Source of the DNA: Haliscomenobacter sp965225875
Lineage (GTDB): Bacteria > Bacteroidota > Bacteroidia > Chitinophagales > Saprospiraceae
Reading direction: 5' to 3'
DNA length: 64,000 nt
NCBI RefSeq assembly: GCF_965225875.1
Contig: NZ_CBDDBS010000002.1
Location: 434,001-498,000 of the forward strand
The notes under the pieces were generated by a model. That model searched no databases. It was given only the letters and a program-made list of their open reading frames with translations, and was not told the origin of the DNA. Shown piece after piece: positions 25,892 through 35,547 of this stretch; positions within the stretch are counted from its first letter, which is position 1, and each line of letters starts with the position of its first letter. Made by a program: the position numbers and the translations under genes.

Positions 25892-26009
25892 ACATCTAAT
25901 CCTTTTTGTTGAAGTTGCCTGAAAGGTATAAAAATTCCTTTGTAGTTTTACGGATTAGAACCAAGCAGAGCTACTCGAACAATCGCTTGTTTCCTTCAAT
26001 TGTGCCACC

Positions 26010-26714
26010 ATGAAATTGCCTAAAATTATTGTACCACTCGTTTACCTTGCCATTTTCTGTTGGAATCTTCTTACCTCAAGTTGTTCAACCTCTACGACCC
26101 AAGAATCAGGGAATACTTCTGAGAAAAAGGATACTCTGGTAGGCTTTTGCACCGATAAGGGCGGAAACCAATACAAAACCATCAAAATTGGCACCCAAAC
26201 CTGGATGGCTGAAGACCTGCGGAACAACAAAATTGAATGTAACAATGACCTGAAAGTCATCTTTTCAGATGGCCTGGAACGAGGCCCTGGCGTTGCTTTT
26301 TACGATACACTTCATCCGCACTATGCCTTTTACGACAATAAAGATTTGGGTAATAAAGGGATCATTTATAATTATCGAACCATTCAAAACTGCGCCATTT
26401 GCCCGGAAGGTTTCAGGATTCCTACTAAAGCAGATTGGGAGGAGTTGATCGAACAACTTGGCGGCTTAGGCGTGGCCGGGAAAAGACTACTCACCGGTGG
26501 AGACAGCGGCTTTAACGCAACCCTGAACGGCCGCATCGACAGTTATGGCTCGGGTTTACAAAATGCCATTGGATTTTGGTGGAGCATTGACCGGGTAGCC
26601 AACACCCCCAAAAAAGAAGCTTATTCCTTCGAAGTAAATAACCTGGGCATTGTCAAAATCAAAGGGCAGGATACCCGGGTTGGTAACCATGTGCGCTGCA
26701 TTAAAATGAAGTAA
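26010..26714 (+). CDS. FISUMP-domain lipoprotein
   Basis: A 234-aa protein with a lipoprotein signal: a hydrophobic stretch then LLTSSCS, lipidation Cys about residue 25. The mature part matches the Fibrobacter succinogenes major paralogous domain: GGNQYKTIKIGTQTWMAEDLR near 54-72, a C-P-.-G-F-R-I-P-T-.-.-.-W-.-.-L segment near 131-147, and a C-terminal HVRCIK. FISUMP proteins are surface or periplasmic lipoproteins of unknown role. Monocistronic and divergent from the sensor kinase operon across 118 bp. Confidence 0.87.
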   Translation: MKLPKIIVPLVYLAIFCWNLLTSSCSTSTTQESGNTSEKKDTLVGFCTDKGGNQYKTIKIGTQTWMAEDLRNNKIECNNDLKVIFSDGLERGPGVAFYDTLHPHYAFYDNKDLGNKGIIYNYRTIQNCAICPEGFRIPTKADWEELIEQLGGLGVAGKRLLTGGDSGFNATLNGRIDSYGSGLQNAIGFWWSIDRVANTPKKEAYSFEVNNLGIVKIKGQDTRVGNHVRCIKMK

Positions 26715-26812
26715 AAATTACCATTCAGAACATAGTGGCTACCGTTTAGAACATCGCCCTACGCAAAGCAAATGCAGGTGGGGGAAGGGGCTATTTTTAT
26801 GCATAAAAAACT

Positions 26813-29536
26813 ATGGTAAAATCAAAACACCTAAAAACCATGCAACCGCTAACTAGCCTTTTGAGCCCGAACAAAAAATCCAACTTGTACTGCTTGTTTG
26901 TCGTTCACACCCTGAAAATGTTATGTGCAGGTTTATTACTCCTCAATAGCGTAGAGGCTTTTGCCCAGCTGAATTGCACTAATGCTCCCGTGGTCACCAT
27001 TGGAAAAACCATCCAGGGCAATACCAGCACCAACGGTAAAAGCAATGTATCCACCTACAACAACGACCCCTGGTGGCAATTGACTGGCCCCGAGGTTGTG
27101 CACAAACTGGAATGGACGGGTGGCGATGTATCCATCAAACTCAGCAATAAATCGGCGGCATTGGATCTTATCCTGCTCAGGTCCTGCAACAACAATGATT
27201 TTGTTGATTCCGGCGGCGGGAATTCAGGCCTAAAAGAGTCTACGATCAAGCGGTATCTAGACCCCGGCACTTACTACATTGTGGTAGATGGATGGCAATT
27301 GGCCAAGGGTACTTATGACCTGCTGGTGCTGCAATCTACCAGCATCTCCATCAATAATGTTACTCGGAATTTTTACCTCCAGGACAACACCTTGTACGAA
27401 CAAACTGGATCAACACCCAAGGTGATCACTACGGGGGTAGAAGCTTTTAATAAATATTTTGGCTATGTAACCAATACCAATACTGGTGCGGGCCAACAAC
27501 AAGACGTTTTGGCCATAAAAAAAACTGGTCAAGCCCGGCATAAAATTTTTCTCAATGAGAATTTTGATACTGACTATTTAAAACAAATGCTCTTTTGTCA
27601 GCAGAAAACGCTCTCTTTATCGGGAGACCTGGTGTTTGATGGTGCCAACCAAATACTTTCCGGTTGTGATTTACTGCGTTGCGAAAACGGGCAAATCGTT
27701 GCACATCAAAATGATAGCCAGATCAAACTCTTCAGCAGCCTTGGCACCAACAACTGGCTGGACATCATGCAAATCATCACTATAGACAACAAGACCTACT
27801 ACATTAAACAATCAGACAACAGCGTTTGGGCCCTCAGTGGAACTGGAAACCAGGCAACATTAATCGGCAGCAATGCGAAATTGTTGCAAGACAACGACAA
27901 TCAACTCATTAAAATTGACCTCCAGGGAGCGTACCAAAGATGGAATGGCACCAGTTGGGCCAATTTAACCCCAAAGTACATCGGCGTAAGCCCGGAAATG
28001 ACCGATGATGGGTTCTGGTTTTTTATACAATCCAAAATACTCCTGGAGAGTGCCGCAATCCAAGTTGACCAAAAAAAGGGGCTTACCTTTGACAGCAATG
28101 ACAAGCTGCTGATGGAACTCATCCCTTCGACCGGAAATTGTGATCGATTCCTTTGGCGATGCAAAGACCTTGGAGGCGGAAAACGACTATTGATCAACAA
28201 GGCCAAAGGAGAAAATTTCCCACTTTTGCTTTCTGCTTCAGGTACACTTACCTTTTCAACGGGTCAAGGCGTGCGCGAATGGGAAGTGAAGCAATCGGAT
28301 GTCACCAAGTTTGGCACCAATGCCTTCCAATTGATCGGGGTCACTGCCACAAAAGCGCTGTCTTTCAGTACCGGGGTACAATCAGATAACCCTGCTACCG
28401 GCAATAAAAATCAGACCTGGGTATTTCAGTTTAATCAAATGGTTAGAGATTATTTCCTGCCTCTACCCACCAAGGCTAACATTGATTTGTATTATGTAGA
28501 CAACCCCAATGTCAGCTTAAATATATTTGCAAGCGCTATAGCTGCAACTTACAACAAATTCCTCAAAGGACTCAATGGCGTCACCTTTTTTGCAACCAAT
28601 ACCAGCAGCGACTGGGTGATCGTCAATTATTATTTTGTCATCAACAACATGATGAATGCCGTTGTTGCGCCCAAACCCTCCGACCCTAAAGTAGATCCAA
28701 ACCTGGTTAAAACACTTGCAGCCATGAAAGGCCAAAGTTTGATTTTGATCAATAAAAATGACCTGAATAGCGCTGTCCCCAATCAATTTTTCACAACGGG
28801 TTTTAGTAGTTCTAGCGTTGCCCGCTTGAGAGGTTCATCTGGTTATGGAGCCTTTAAAAAATGGATTTTGGTATCTGAAGAGCTTACCAACAAGGTCGGA
28901 ATTACGAATCGTCCCCTGGACACGGAATTCAGAAAATTTGATCATGGTGTACATGAATTTGGTCATGCGTTAATGGATTTGGCTGGTTGGATTCCAATAA
29001 TTGACGCCAACAACATGTGTGATGCAGAAAGGGGCCGAAGCTCTGAATGTTTTTGTTACGATTTGCAAAGTTGGTTCAATAGTCGTTTTAGTACTTATAC
29101 CTACCCTGGGCCAAGAGCCGTGGAATGGTTTCAGTCACCTGGCATTACCAGTACTCAGCGGGCTAATTTTATGAAAAAAATCTTCAATGGAGACAATACC
29201 TGGATGCCCCCGGTGGATTTGCGCTTGAATGGATACAACCCCTCTGGTTCTCCAGCTACAACCACCCCCACCCATGATATTTTACCCATTTATTCAATCA
29301 ATGCGTATCCCAACCCCTTTAATGAAGTTTTAAATGTCGAAGTAAGCCTTGAAAAACCTAATGCTCTTGAACTTGAAGTCATCGATGCGCTGGGCAGAGT
29401 ACTAAGGGTACTTAAATCACCCAATGTTACGGGCAAACATTTTTTCCAGATCCAAAACCTGGATCATAAGGGAATTTTATTTGTCAAAGTAAAAAGCAAC
29501 GGCAAATATGGTATGGTGAAGGTTTTGAAAAATTAA
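26813..29536 (+). CDS. T9SS-exported HExxH protein with ricin-like region
   Basis: A 907-aa secreted protein. The start is uncertain: the first ATG is used, but ATGs at 26840 and 26918 also give signal peptides ending in SVEAFAQ. Residues about 60-150 resemble a pre-peptidase C-terminal (PPC-like) domain. Residues about 400-545 have ricin-lectin-like repeats with an N-.-T-W-V-F-Q-F end. A zinc-binding HEFGH motif sits near residue 714, preceded by D-H-G-V. The last 80 residues are a T9SS type A sorting domain (YPNPFNEVLN, then LEVIDALGRVL and VKVLKN). Hence it is exported across the outer membrane and may be a metallopeptidase; no standard peptidase family could be assigned. Confidence 0.83.
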   Translation: MVKSKHLKTMQPLTSLLSPNKKSNLYCLFVVHTLKMLCAGLLLLNSVEAFAQLNCTNAPVVTIGKTIQGNTSTNGKSNVSTYNNDPWWQLTGPEVVHKLEWTGGDVSIKLSNKSAALDLILLRSCNNNDFVDSGGGNSGLKESTIKRYLDPGTYYIVVDGWQLAKGTYDLLVLQSTSISINNVTRNFYLQDNTLYEQTGSTPKVITTGVEAFNKYFGYVTNTNTGAGQQQDVLAIKKTGQARHKIFLNENFDTDYLKQMLFCQQKTLSLSGDLVFDGANQILSGCDLLRCENGQIVAHQNDSQIKLFSSLGTNNWLDIMQIITIDNKTYYIKQSDNSVWALSGTGNQATLIGSNAKLLQDNDNQLIKIDLQGAYQRWNGTSWANLTPKYIGVSPEMTDDGFWFFIQSKILLESAAIQVDQKKGLTFDSNDKLLMELIPSTGNCDRFLWRCKDLGGGKRLLINKAKGENFPLLLSASGTLTFSTGQGVREWEVKQSDVTKFGTNAFQLIGVTATKALSFSTGVQSDNPATGNKNQTWVFQFNQMVRDYFLPLPTKANIDLYYVDNPNVSLNIFASAIAATYNKFLKGLNGVTFFATNTSSDWVIVNYYFVINNMMNAVVAPKPSDPKVDPNLVKTLAAMKGQSLILINKNDLNSAVPNQFFTTGFSSSSVARLRGSSGYGAFKKWILVSEELTNKVGITNRPLDTEFRKFDHGVHEFGHALMDLAGWIPIIDANNMCDAERGRSSECFCYDLQSWFNSRFSTYTYPGPRAVEWFQSPGITSTQRANFMKKIFNGDNTWMPPVDLRLNGYNPSGSPATTTPTHDILPIYSINAYPNPFNEVLNVEVSLEKPNALELEVIDALGRVLRVLKSPNVTGKHFFQIQNLDHKGILFVKVKSNGKYGMVKVLKN

Positions 29537-29637
29537 CCTACAATTTGAATGCAGCGCAAAGGGTTGCTCCTGTTTGGGAACCCTATGCGCTACATGAAGC
29601 TGCTAACTGATTTTGAAAAATAGTGTAACACGTTGTC

Positions 29638-30672
29638 ATGAGATTGTATATTTTTTTTGTCGCAGTTTTTTCAGCTCTGAGTTTTTTCAAAATGGAAGCT
29701 CAGACTCCACCCTATTCCGGAACTATTTTCATTGACCCTGACATTATCACCTCGTCAGACTCATCTTCTATTAAAAGTACGACCTATGCCGGGCGCGGTC
29801 AGCGACAAGTTTATGATAGAAGAGTAAACAACTGGATAAACATTAATGCCTATTTGTTTGATGTGGTATGGAAAGATGGGGTATTTTCAGAAGCCGTAGT
29901 TAATCCAGAATTTGGAACGCTTGAATTAGCAAAAGTTGAAGCAGAAAAATATGCCCGTTTAATTGGCCAGTTGCCTTTTTGCTTGAGATTAGATGTGGAT
30001 CAAATCTGGATACATCAAGGTGTACAACCATTTGGTGGAGGAAATAATTCTATACTCATTCATACAGGACAATCAGCTGCTTATGAAGCTTCTGGGATTA
30101 TTGAAGAAACTTTAGTTCATGAAGCAGCGCATACCTCCTTGGATTTTGCGCATGCAGCTTCGTCTGGTTGGAAAACCGCTCAAAGTAAGGATGGGAATTT
30201 TATTTCTACTTATGCACGGGATAATCCTACCAGGGAAGATATTGCTGAAAGCTTTTTGCCTTGGTTGATGGTCAAATACAGGGCTTCAAAAATCTCAACC
30301 GCGGATTTCAACAAGATAACCCAGACCATTCCGAACAGGTTGGCCTATTTTGATAGTCAATCCTTTAACTTGTATCCCTTTGTTGGCAAAATTGTATCAA
30401 CCAACAGCCTGGAAGATATTAAGCCAGTCGTTTATGCTTACCCCAATCCATTTAATGAAGTTTTAAACATCGAAGTAAAGCTGGAAAAGTCCAACCCGCT
30501 TGAGCTTGAAGTCATCGATGCGCTGGGCAGAGTACTACGGGTGGTTAAATCATCCAATATTACCGACAAACATGCCTTCCAGATCCAAAACCTGGATTAT
30601 AAGGGAGTTTTATTGGTCAAAGTCAAAAGCAATGGCAAATACGCCCTCGTTAAAGTTATAAAAAACAATTAG
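29638..30672 (+). CDS. T9SS-exported HExxH protein, small paralogue
   Basis: A 344-aa exported protein with signal peptide (cleavage after MEAQ, near residue 22). The zinc motif is H161-E-A-A-H165, followed by R-E-D-I-A-E-S-F, whose glutamate could be the third ligand as in gluzincins. Residues about 263-344 are a T9SS type A sorting domain almost identical to that of the preceding gene, including a 33-bp stretch of identical DNA (29372-29404 and 30504-30536). The catalytic domains of the two proteins are not obviously homologous. The gene follows its partner by 101 bp and is closed by a terminator. Confidence 0.84.
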   Translation: MRLYIFFVAVFSALSFFKMEAQTPPYSGTIFIDPDIITSSDSSSIKSTTYAGRGQRQVYDRRVNNWININAYLFDVVWKDGVFSEAVVNPEFGTLELAKVEAEKYARLIGQLPFCLRLDVDQIWIHQGVQPFGGGNNSILIHTGQSAAYEASGIIEETLVHEAAHTSLDFAHAASSGWKTAQSKDGNFISTYARDNPTREDIAESFLPWLMVKYRASKISTADFNKITQTIPNRLAYFDSQSFNLYPFVGKIVSTNSLEDIKPVVYAYPNPFNEVLNIEVKLEKSNPLELEVIDALGRVLRVVKSSNITDKHAFQIQNLDYKGVLLVKVKSNGKYALVKVIKNN

Positions 30673-30704
30673 ACTGGCTCTAAGTATGAATCCCGATTTT
30701 AGTA

Positions 30705-30744
30705 GGGTGCAAGCAGTTGAGTTCGACTGCTTGCACCCTTTTTT
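30705..30744 (+). terminator. Rho-independent terminator
   Basis: A 13-bp perfect stem GGGTGCAAGCAGT / ACTGCTTGCACCC (30705-30717 and 30726-30738), 8-nt loop, then six Ts. It ends the T9SS metallopeptidase-like gene pair. Confidence 0.9.
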
Positions 30745-30953
30745 GTTAATGTTCTCACTCTTCCTTGTCAAACAAGTTCTGCTCACAACATTAAAAAGTG
30801 CTTAAAATGCGTTAAAAAACGACTTTGCGTTTTTATTTTTACCTATGCTGTGTTACTTTTGCACTCATTGCAGGTGAGCATTCCTATCTACATACAACTT
30901 CACTAACAAAGGATTATCTAACGTTTGTCATTTCAGGCTTTTGGGGCGCAAGA

Positions 30954-30961
30954 TATCTTTG
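30954..30961 (+). promoter_or_regulatory. Possible -7 element for the TonB-dependent receptor gene
   Basis: TATCTTTG matches the Bacteroidota TAnnTTTG -7 consensus 84 bp before the receptor ATG; another match, TACTTTTG, is at 30854-30861. Neither has a TTTG at the usual distance upstream. The rest of the 372-bp gap 30673-31044 is AT-rich and otherwise holds only the terminator described above. Confidence 0.3.
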
Positions 30962-31044
30962 TCCTAAAACCTACGGGTACTTATATTTTCTTTTTTACTC
31001 TAACACACATTTTTTACTCTAACTCTTGAAAAAATTGTAATCCT

Positions 31045-33429
31045 ATGTCCAAGTATTTACTCGGGCTTTTGTGTTTTTTGCCATTTTTGGTCCAAGGCCA
31101 AGTGGTAAAAGGACGCATCACCGACGCCCAAAACCAGCCGCTCAAAGGGGCAGCTATCCTCTGGAAAGGAAGCAACACCGGGGTGGAAAGCAACGCCGAA
31201 GGGCGTTTTGAAATCGCTGCCCAACCCGGGCAGCAGCAGATCTTGTCCATTTCACTGCTTGGTTACCTGCCCCAGGAAGTAGCCGTCAAATCCGATCTTT
31301 ACGTGGAGGTAAGCCTGACCGCCACCAGTATTGACCTCAATACCTTCACGGTACGGGAGTTAAGCCAGCAACAAACCGTGATTGAACGTTTGCCAGAAGT
31401 AGTCGGCACCTACATCGCCTCGGGCAAAAAAAACGAGGTGATTTCAATCGCCGATATGGATGTCAACCTGGCCGACAAAACGGGGCGTCAATTGTTTGCC
31501 AAAGTCCCCGGCGTTTTTGTGTACGACATGGATGGCTCGGGCAACCAAATCAACATCGCCACCCGTGGCCTCGACCCACACCGCTCCTGGGAATACAACG
31601 TACGCCTCAATGGGGTGATGACCAACAGCGACTTGTACGGCTACCCCGCCAGTCACTTTAGCGCCCCGATGGAGAGTGTGGAAAAAGTAGAACTGATCCG
31701 GGGAACAGCCTCTTTGCAGTATGGTGCTACTTTTGGTGGAATGATCAATTACGTCACCAAAACGGCGGATACTACCCGCAAAATTTCTTACGAAGGCCAG
31801 CTCAATTACGGTTCCTTCGACACCCGCAGCATGTACCACGCCATTGGTGGCAAAATTGGCAAATTCAGCTATTATGCCTATGCGCACAACCGCGCTTCGG
31901 ATGGCTACCGCGACAACGGCGACAGCAAATCCAATGGCCAATTCCTTTCCATGGCTTATGCTTTTTCACCCAATTTGACCCTCAAAGCGGAAGTCGCCCA
32001 CTCCTACTACAACTACCACATCCCTGGGCCGCTTTCTGATGGGTTGTTTTATGACAATCCACGGCAATCCACACGTGCCCGCAATTATTACGCCCCTGAC
32101 ATCTGGGTCCCTTCCCTCAATTTGGATTGGAAAATCAGCCCCCGTACCCAACTCAGCGTTATTGCCAATGGCTTGTACGGTACCCGCAACAGTGTGATGT
32201 TTGTAGGTTTTGCCGACAAACTGGACGTTCCCAATGCTGCAGGTGTTTATTCCAATCGCCAGGTAGACATTGATAACTTCAACAGCTTCACCGCCGAAGC
32301 ACGTTTCAAACACCAGTTCAACACGGGTGGCATCAAACACACCACCATTGCTGGCGTACGCTACATCAACAATGACCTGAACCGTCAACAAATCGGCAAA
32401 GGTACGGCTGGTTTTGACTACGACCTGAGTTTGGTTACGCCTGGTTATGGCCGGGATTTGTGGTTCCGCACCGGGAACATCGCTGTATTTGCCGAGCACT
32501 TGTTGCAGTTGAACCCACGCTTGTCGGTGTCTGCTGGTATGCGGGTAGAAAATGGCACCACCGACATGACGGGCACCATTTCATATCTGGCGCCAGCTAA
32601 AGTGCCCAATCAAATCATGCACCGTTTTCCACTGTTTGGAGCCAGTGCACAGTACAAACTCAATGGCTTTGCCAGTTTGTACGCGGGGATTTCCGAAGCT
32701 TACCGCCCGGTCATTTTTGCGGATGTGATTCCGGCTAATGCGCTGGAAAAAATTGACACCAACCTTTTGGACGCCAAAGGATTCAATGCTGAACTGGGTA
32801 TCCGGGGCAACTGGCGCAACCGCGTACATTTTGACGTATCCGTTTTTGCCCTCCATTACAACAACCGCATGGGCAGCACCATCATTCAGGAGAATGGCCA
32901 ATCACTGGTGTTCAAAACCAACCTGGGCAATACCATCACTCGTGGGGTCGAGTTTTACACCGAAGTGAATGTGCTACAAACCAAAAGTGGCAGCATCAGC
33001 GTCTTTACCTCCACCTCTTATTTTGATGCCCGGTATGTGCAAGGTACTTTGGTAACGGGAGGAAAAATCACCGAAATTGCAGGTAATCGGATCGAATCTA
33101 CGCCAGAGTGGATGACGCGAAATGGAATACAAGGCCGTTACCACAAACTTAGCGCAGCACTTCAGTACAGCTGGGTAGCCATGAGTTATTCTGACCCTGA
33201 AAACACGGTTAATCCAAGTCCCAATGGCTCCAAAGGCACTGTTCCTGCCTACGGTTTGTTCGACTTCAACGCGACCTACCGTTTCAACAAACATTTCTCT
33301 CTACGGGCCAGTGTGAGCAACTTCACAGATACGCAGTATTTCACCAAGCGGCCTACGATTTATCCGGGGCCGGGGGTTTGGCCTTCGGATGGAAGGTCGT
33401 TTACGACGACATTGATTGTCAAACTGTGA
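31045..33429 (+). CDS. TonB-dependent receptor, FecA-like
   Basis: A 794-aa outer membrane receptor with signal peptide (to about residue 19), a carboxypeptidase-regulatory-like N-terminal domain (VVKGRITDAQNQPLKGA, residues 20-95), a plug domain (about 130-235: IRGTASLQYGATFGGMINYVTK) and a 22-strand barrel ending in a TTTLIVKL strand. The plug and the barrel features such as A-G-V-R and S-E-A-Y-R-P resemble ferric-citrate (FecA) type receptors. No FecIR-like sigma/anti-sigma pair or SusD gene is adjacent, so the ligand is unproven. Downstream it is convergent with a metallophosphoesterase, separated by a long inverted repeat. Confidence 0.9.
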   Translation: MSKYLLGLLCFLPFLVQGQVVKGRITDAQNQPLKGAAILWKGSNTGVESNAEGRFEIAAQPGQQQILSISLLGYLPQEVAVKSDLYVEVSLTATSIDLNTFTVRELSQQQTVIERLPEVVGTYIASGKKNEVISIADMDVNLADKTGRQLFAKVPGVFVYDMDGSGNQINIATRGLDPHRSWEYNVRLNGVMTNSDLYGYPASHFSAPMESVEKVELIRGTASLQYGATFGGMINYVTKTADTTRKISYEGQLNYGSFDTRSMYHAIGGKIGKFSYYAYAHNRASDGYRDNGDSKSNGQFLSMAYAFSPNLTLKAEVAHSYYNYHIPGPLSDGLFYDNPRQSTRARNYYAPDIWVPSLNLDWKISPRTQLSVIANGLYGTRNSVMFVGFADKLDVPNAAGVYSNRQVDIDNFNSFTAEARFKHQFNTGGIKHTTIAGVRYINNDLNRQQIGKGTAGFDYDLSLVTPGYGRDLWFRTGNIAVFAEHLLQLNPRLSVSAGMRVENGTTDMTGTISYLAPAKVPNQIMHRFPLFGASAQYKLNGFASLYAGISEAYRPVIFADVIPANALEKIDTNLLDAKGFNAELGIRGNWRNRVHFDVSVFALHYNNRMGSTIIQENGQSLVFKTNLGNTITRGVEFYTEVNVLQTKSGSISVFTSTSYFDARYVQGTLVTGGKITEIAGNRIESTPEWMTRNGIQGRYHKLSAALQYSWVAMSYSDPENTVNPSPNGSKGTVPAYGLFDFNATYRFNKHFSLRASVSNFTDTQYFTKRPTIYPGPGVWPSDGRSFTTTLIVKL

Positions 33430-33440
33430 TGATTGTGATG

Positions 33441-33548
33441 GTTGAGAAGGTTGAGGGAGGTTGAGAATGTTGAGGCTACCGCAGCAACTTAGACAAGGAC
33501 TACGTCCAAGTCGCTGCGGCAGCCTCAACCTCCCTCAACCTTCTCAAC
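33441..33548. repeat. Long inverted repeat between convergent genes
   Basis: A perfect 25-bp inverted repeat (33441-33465 with 33524-33548, unit motif GTTGAGAAGGTTGAGGG) encloses smaller stems: CCGCAGC/GCTGCGG at 33479-33485 and 33513-33519, and GGAC/GTCC at 33497-33500 and 33504-33507. Probable bidirectional terminator between the TonB-dependent receptor and the metallophosphoesterase genes. Confidence 0.85.
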
Positions 33549-33556
33549 CTCCTCAA

Positions 33557-35464
33557 CTATTCATGGTGTAACTGAAACGGTGTAAACGGCACCGCCCCCA
33601 CCTTATCTTCCCACCATCCCGCCTGCAAAAACTGAGAGCCACTCAACTCAAAATATTCAATCCGGATTTTGTGTTTTCCTGCCGCCAATAAAGTTTGAGC
33701 CATTTTTTTGATGGAGGGATGATCACCAGTTTGGTCAATCATCAATTGATCATTCAAGTATAATTTGGCACCATTGTCAGCACTGAGGTACAAGGTTTTT
33801 GCTCCGGTTTCAGCCACCTCAATATAACCTTCCAAGGCCACTGCAAACAGGTTGTCACGATGGCCGATTTCTGCCAGGCCCACCTGATTACTGATGCCCG
33901 TTTTTACTGGCGTCAAGGTTTTAAAATCGGGGAGCTTAGTCCAGTCTCCTTCGTAGTAGCTGAATTTCAGTCCTTTTTCCGTTTTTTTGACTTTTTGTGC
34001 TGGCTGTGCGGCCATTTTCCGCAAATCCATACTCATTACCCGACTGGCCCGACCATCCTGCGTATACGCACGAGTTTTGAGTACAGTACTTTGCCTGATG
34101 ACCAATTCTTGCTTGTACAAAGCACTGTTTAGGGTGGGTTCCGAGCCGTCCAGGGTATACCGCACTTGTAATCCTTCAAAAGCAGCCGATAAAGCGACTT
34201 TTGTTTGATCCTGAAACAAGGTGGCACTTGCATTAATTTGCGGCGCAGGCGGCTGGATTACACTTGCGGTTTTTCCTTTGGCAGCATCTTTTTGCATTTG
34301 AAAGGCATCAAACAAACGGCCTTCATGGTCGATGGCTTTGAACACCAGATTGTTTTCAAATATGGCGAAAGTGCAGTAGTGGTGCACGATTTGTAAGTCC
34401 GTCGTAAACCAACTCCGGGTAGGCGCAAACTCTTCCAGGCCACCCCCTGCCCCACCGGAATTGATGTACACCACACCATCCTTCATGTTGATCCGGTTTT
34501 CCTTGAGGGGCCAGGTACGTTCATAAAGGTGGGTATGGCCAAAGAGGCAAAAATCCAATCCGTAACGTTCATACAGCGGTACCAGGTTGCGGGCATTGCT
34601 TCCGCCCAACGCAGACAACTCTCTGGCAGTGTTACCATGATCGTCGGAGTCGGAGGAATATGGAGGATGGTGGTGTACGGCGATTTTCCAGGTAGCCGTA
34701 GATTTGGACAACTCCCATTCCAACCAGTTGTATTGCTCAGAGCCTTCACTGAGGTCGCGATTGGAGTCGATCATAAAAAACTGCGCATTACCGTATTTAA
34801 AAGTATAGTAGTATTCCGGGGCGGGTGCCGCCATGTATTGGTAGTAGTAAGGCGCGTCTTGTTCGTGGTTCCCAATGGCGGTGTATACGGGCACCCGGCT
34901 CATCAAGATCTGACCATTGGGAAAAAAATTGTCCACCCAATCGTTTTTATCCATACCCTGATCCACCACATCCCCGGCGTGAACCACAAAATTGGGGCGA
35001 TCCTGCCACAGTTTTTCGGCAATTTTACCCCAGGCCCAGGGCGTACGGTTATTGCGTTGGGTGTCGCCAACCAGGCCAAACAGGTATGCACTACTGTCTT
35101 TTACCGCCGTTTTAAAGGTGTAAACAGGCGATTGAATCTTTTCACCAGATTGGGTTATGGCGGTCACCTGCCAGAAATAATTGGTTTCGGGTTTCAGGTT
35201 GTCGAGCAATACTTCGTGCATCAGGCGGGTACCATCCAGCCGAGCTTCCCGGTCGAGTACAACTTGATCTACTTTGGCTCGGGCTTCCCCGAATTGTACA
35301 AGGGTGCTGGCGGGCTCTTTGGTTTCCCAGAGCACATACATGCCGTTTTGGGTGGAAAATTGGAGATAGGGTTGCACCAAAAATTTAGTCTCAGGTGCAA
35401 CATTTTGCGCTGAAATCAATCCTGTGTTCAATAGAAGCAGGATGGTAAAAAGGTACATTCTCAT
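33557..35464 (-). CDS. Exported metallophosphoesterase with chitobiase-like and PA14 domains
   Basis: The start is set at the ATG giving MRMYLFTILLLLNTGLISAQ, a signal peptide; a longer frame reaches 35551 but overlaps the dehydrogenase stop. The 635-aa protein has a fibronectin III/purple-acid-phosphatase N-domain (to about 125), then a calcineurin-like core with GDTQ, GDVVDQG, GNHE, VHHHPPY and GHTHLYE. The GDxxY tyrosine that gives purple acid phosphatases their colour is missing. A CHB_HEX-like segment (YTLDGSEPT) and a C-terminal PA14-type module (LYLSADNGAKLYLND) follow, suggesting a glycan- or surface-targeted phosphoesterase. It is 83 bp downstream of a zinc dehydrogenase gene on the same strand. 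Confidence 0.87.
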   Translation of the reverse strand: MRMYLFTILLLLNTGLISAQNVAPETKFLVQPYLQFSTQNGMYVLWETKEPASTLVQFGEARAKVDQVVLDREARLDGTRLMHEVLLDNLKPETNYFWQVTAITQSGEKIQSPVYTFKTAVKDSSAYLFGLVGDTQRNNRTPWAWGKIAEKLWQDRPNFVVHAGDVVDQGMDKNDWVDNFFPNGQILMSRVPVYTAIGNHEQDAPYYYQYMAAPAPEYYYTFKYGNAQFFMIDSNRDLSEGSEQYNWLEWELSKSTATWKIAVHHHPPYSSDSDDHGNTARELSALGGSNARNLVPLYERYGLDFCLFGHTHLYERTWPLKENRINMKDGVVYINSGGAGGGLEEFAPTRSWFTTDLQIVHHYCTFAIFENNLVFKAIDHEGRLFDAFQMQKDAAKGKTASVIQPPAPQINASATLFQDQTKVALSAAFEGLQVRYTLDGSEPTLNSALYKQELVIRQSTVLKTRAYTQDGRASRVMSMDLRKMAAQPAQKVKKTEKGLKFSYYEGDWTKLPDFKTLTPVKTGISNQVGLAEIGHRDNLFAVALEGYIEVAETGAKTLYLSADNGAKLYLNDQLMIDQTGDHPSIKKMAQTLLAAGKHKIRIEYFELSGSQFLQAGWWEDKVGAVPFTPFQLHHE

Positions 35465-35547
35465 GAGTAAATCATTTGGGCAACAAAATACTTTACACAT
35501 GTTAAATAAAAGTTGAGTAGAGGTTATTTGTATCTCATCATGTAATA

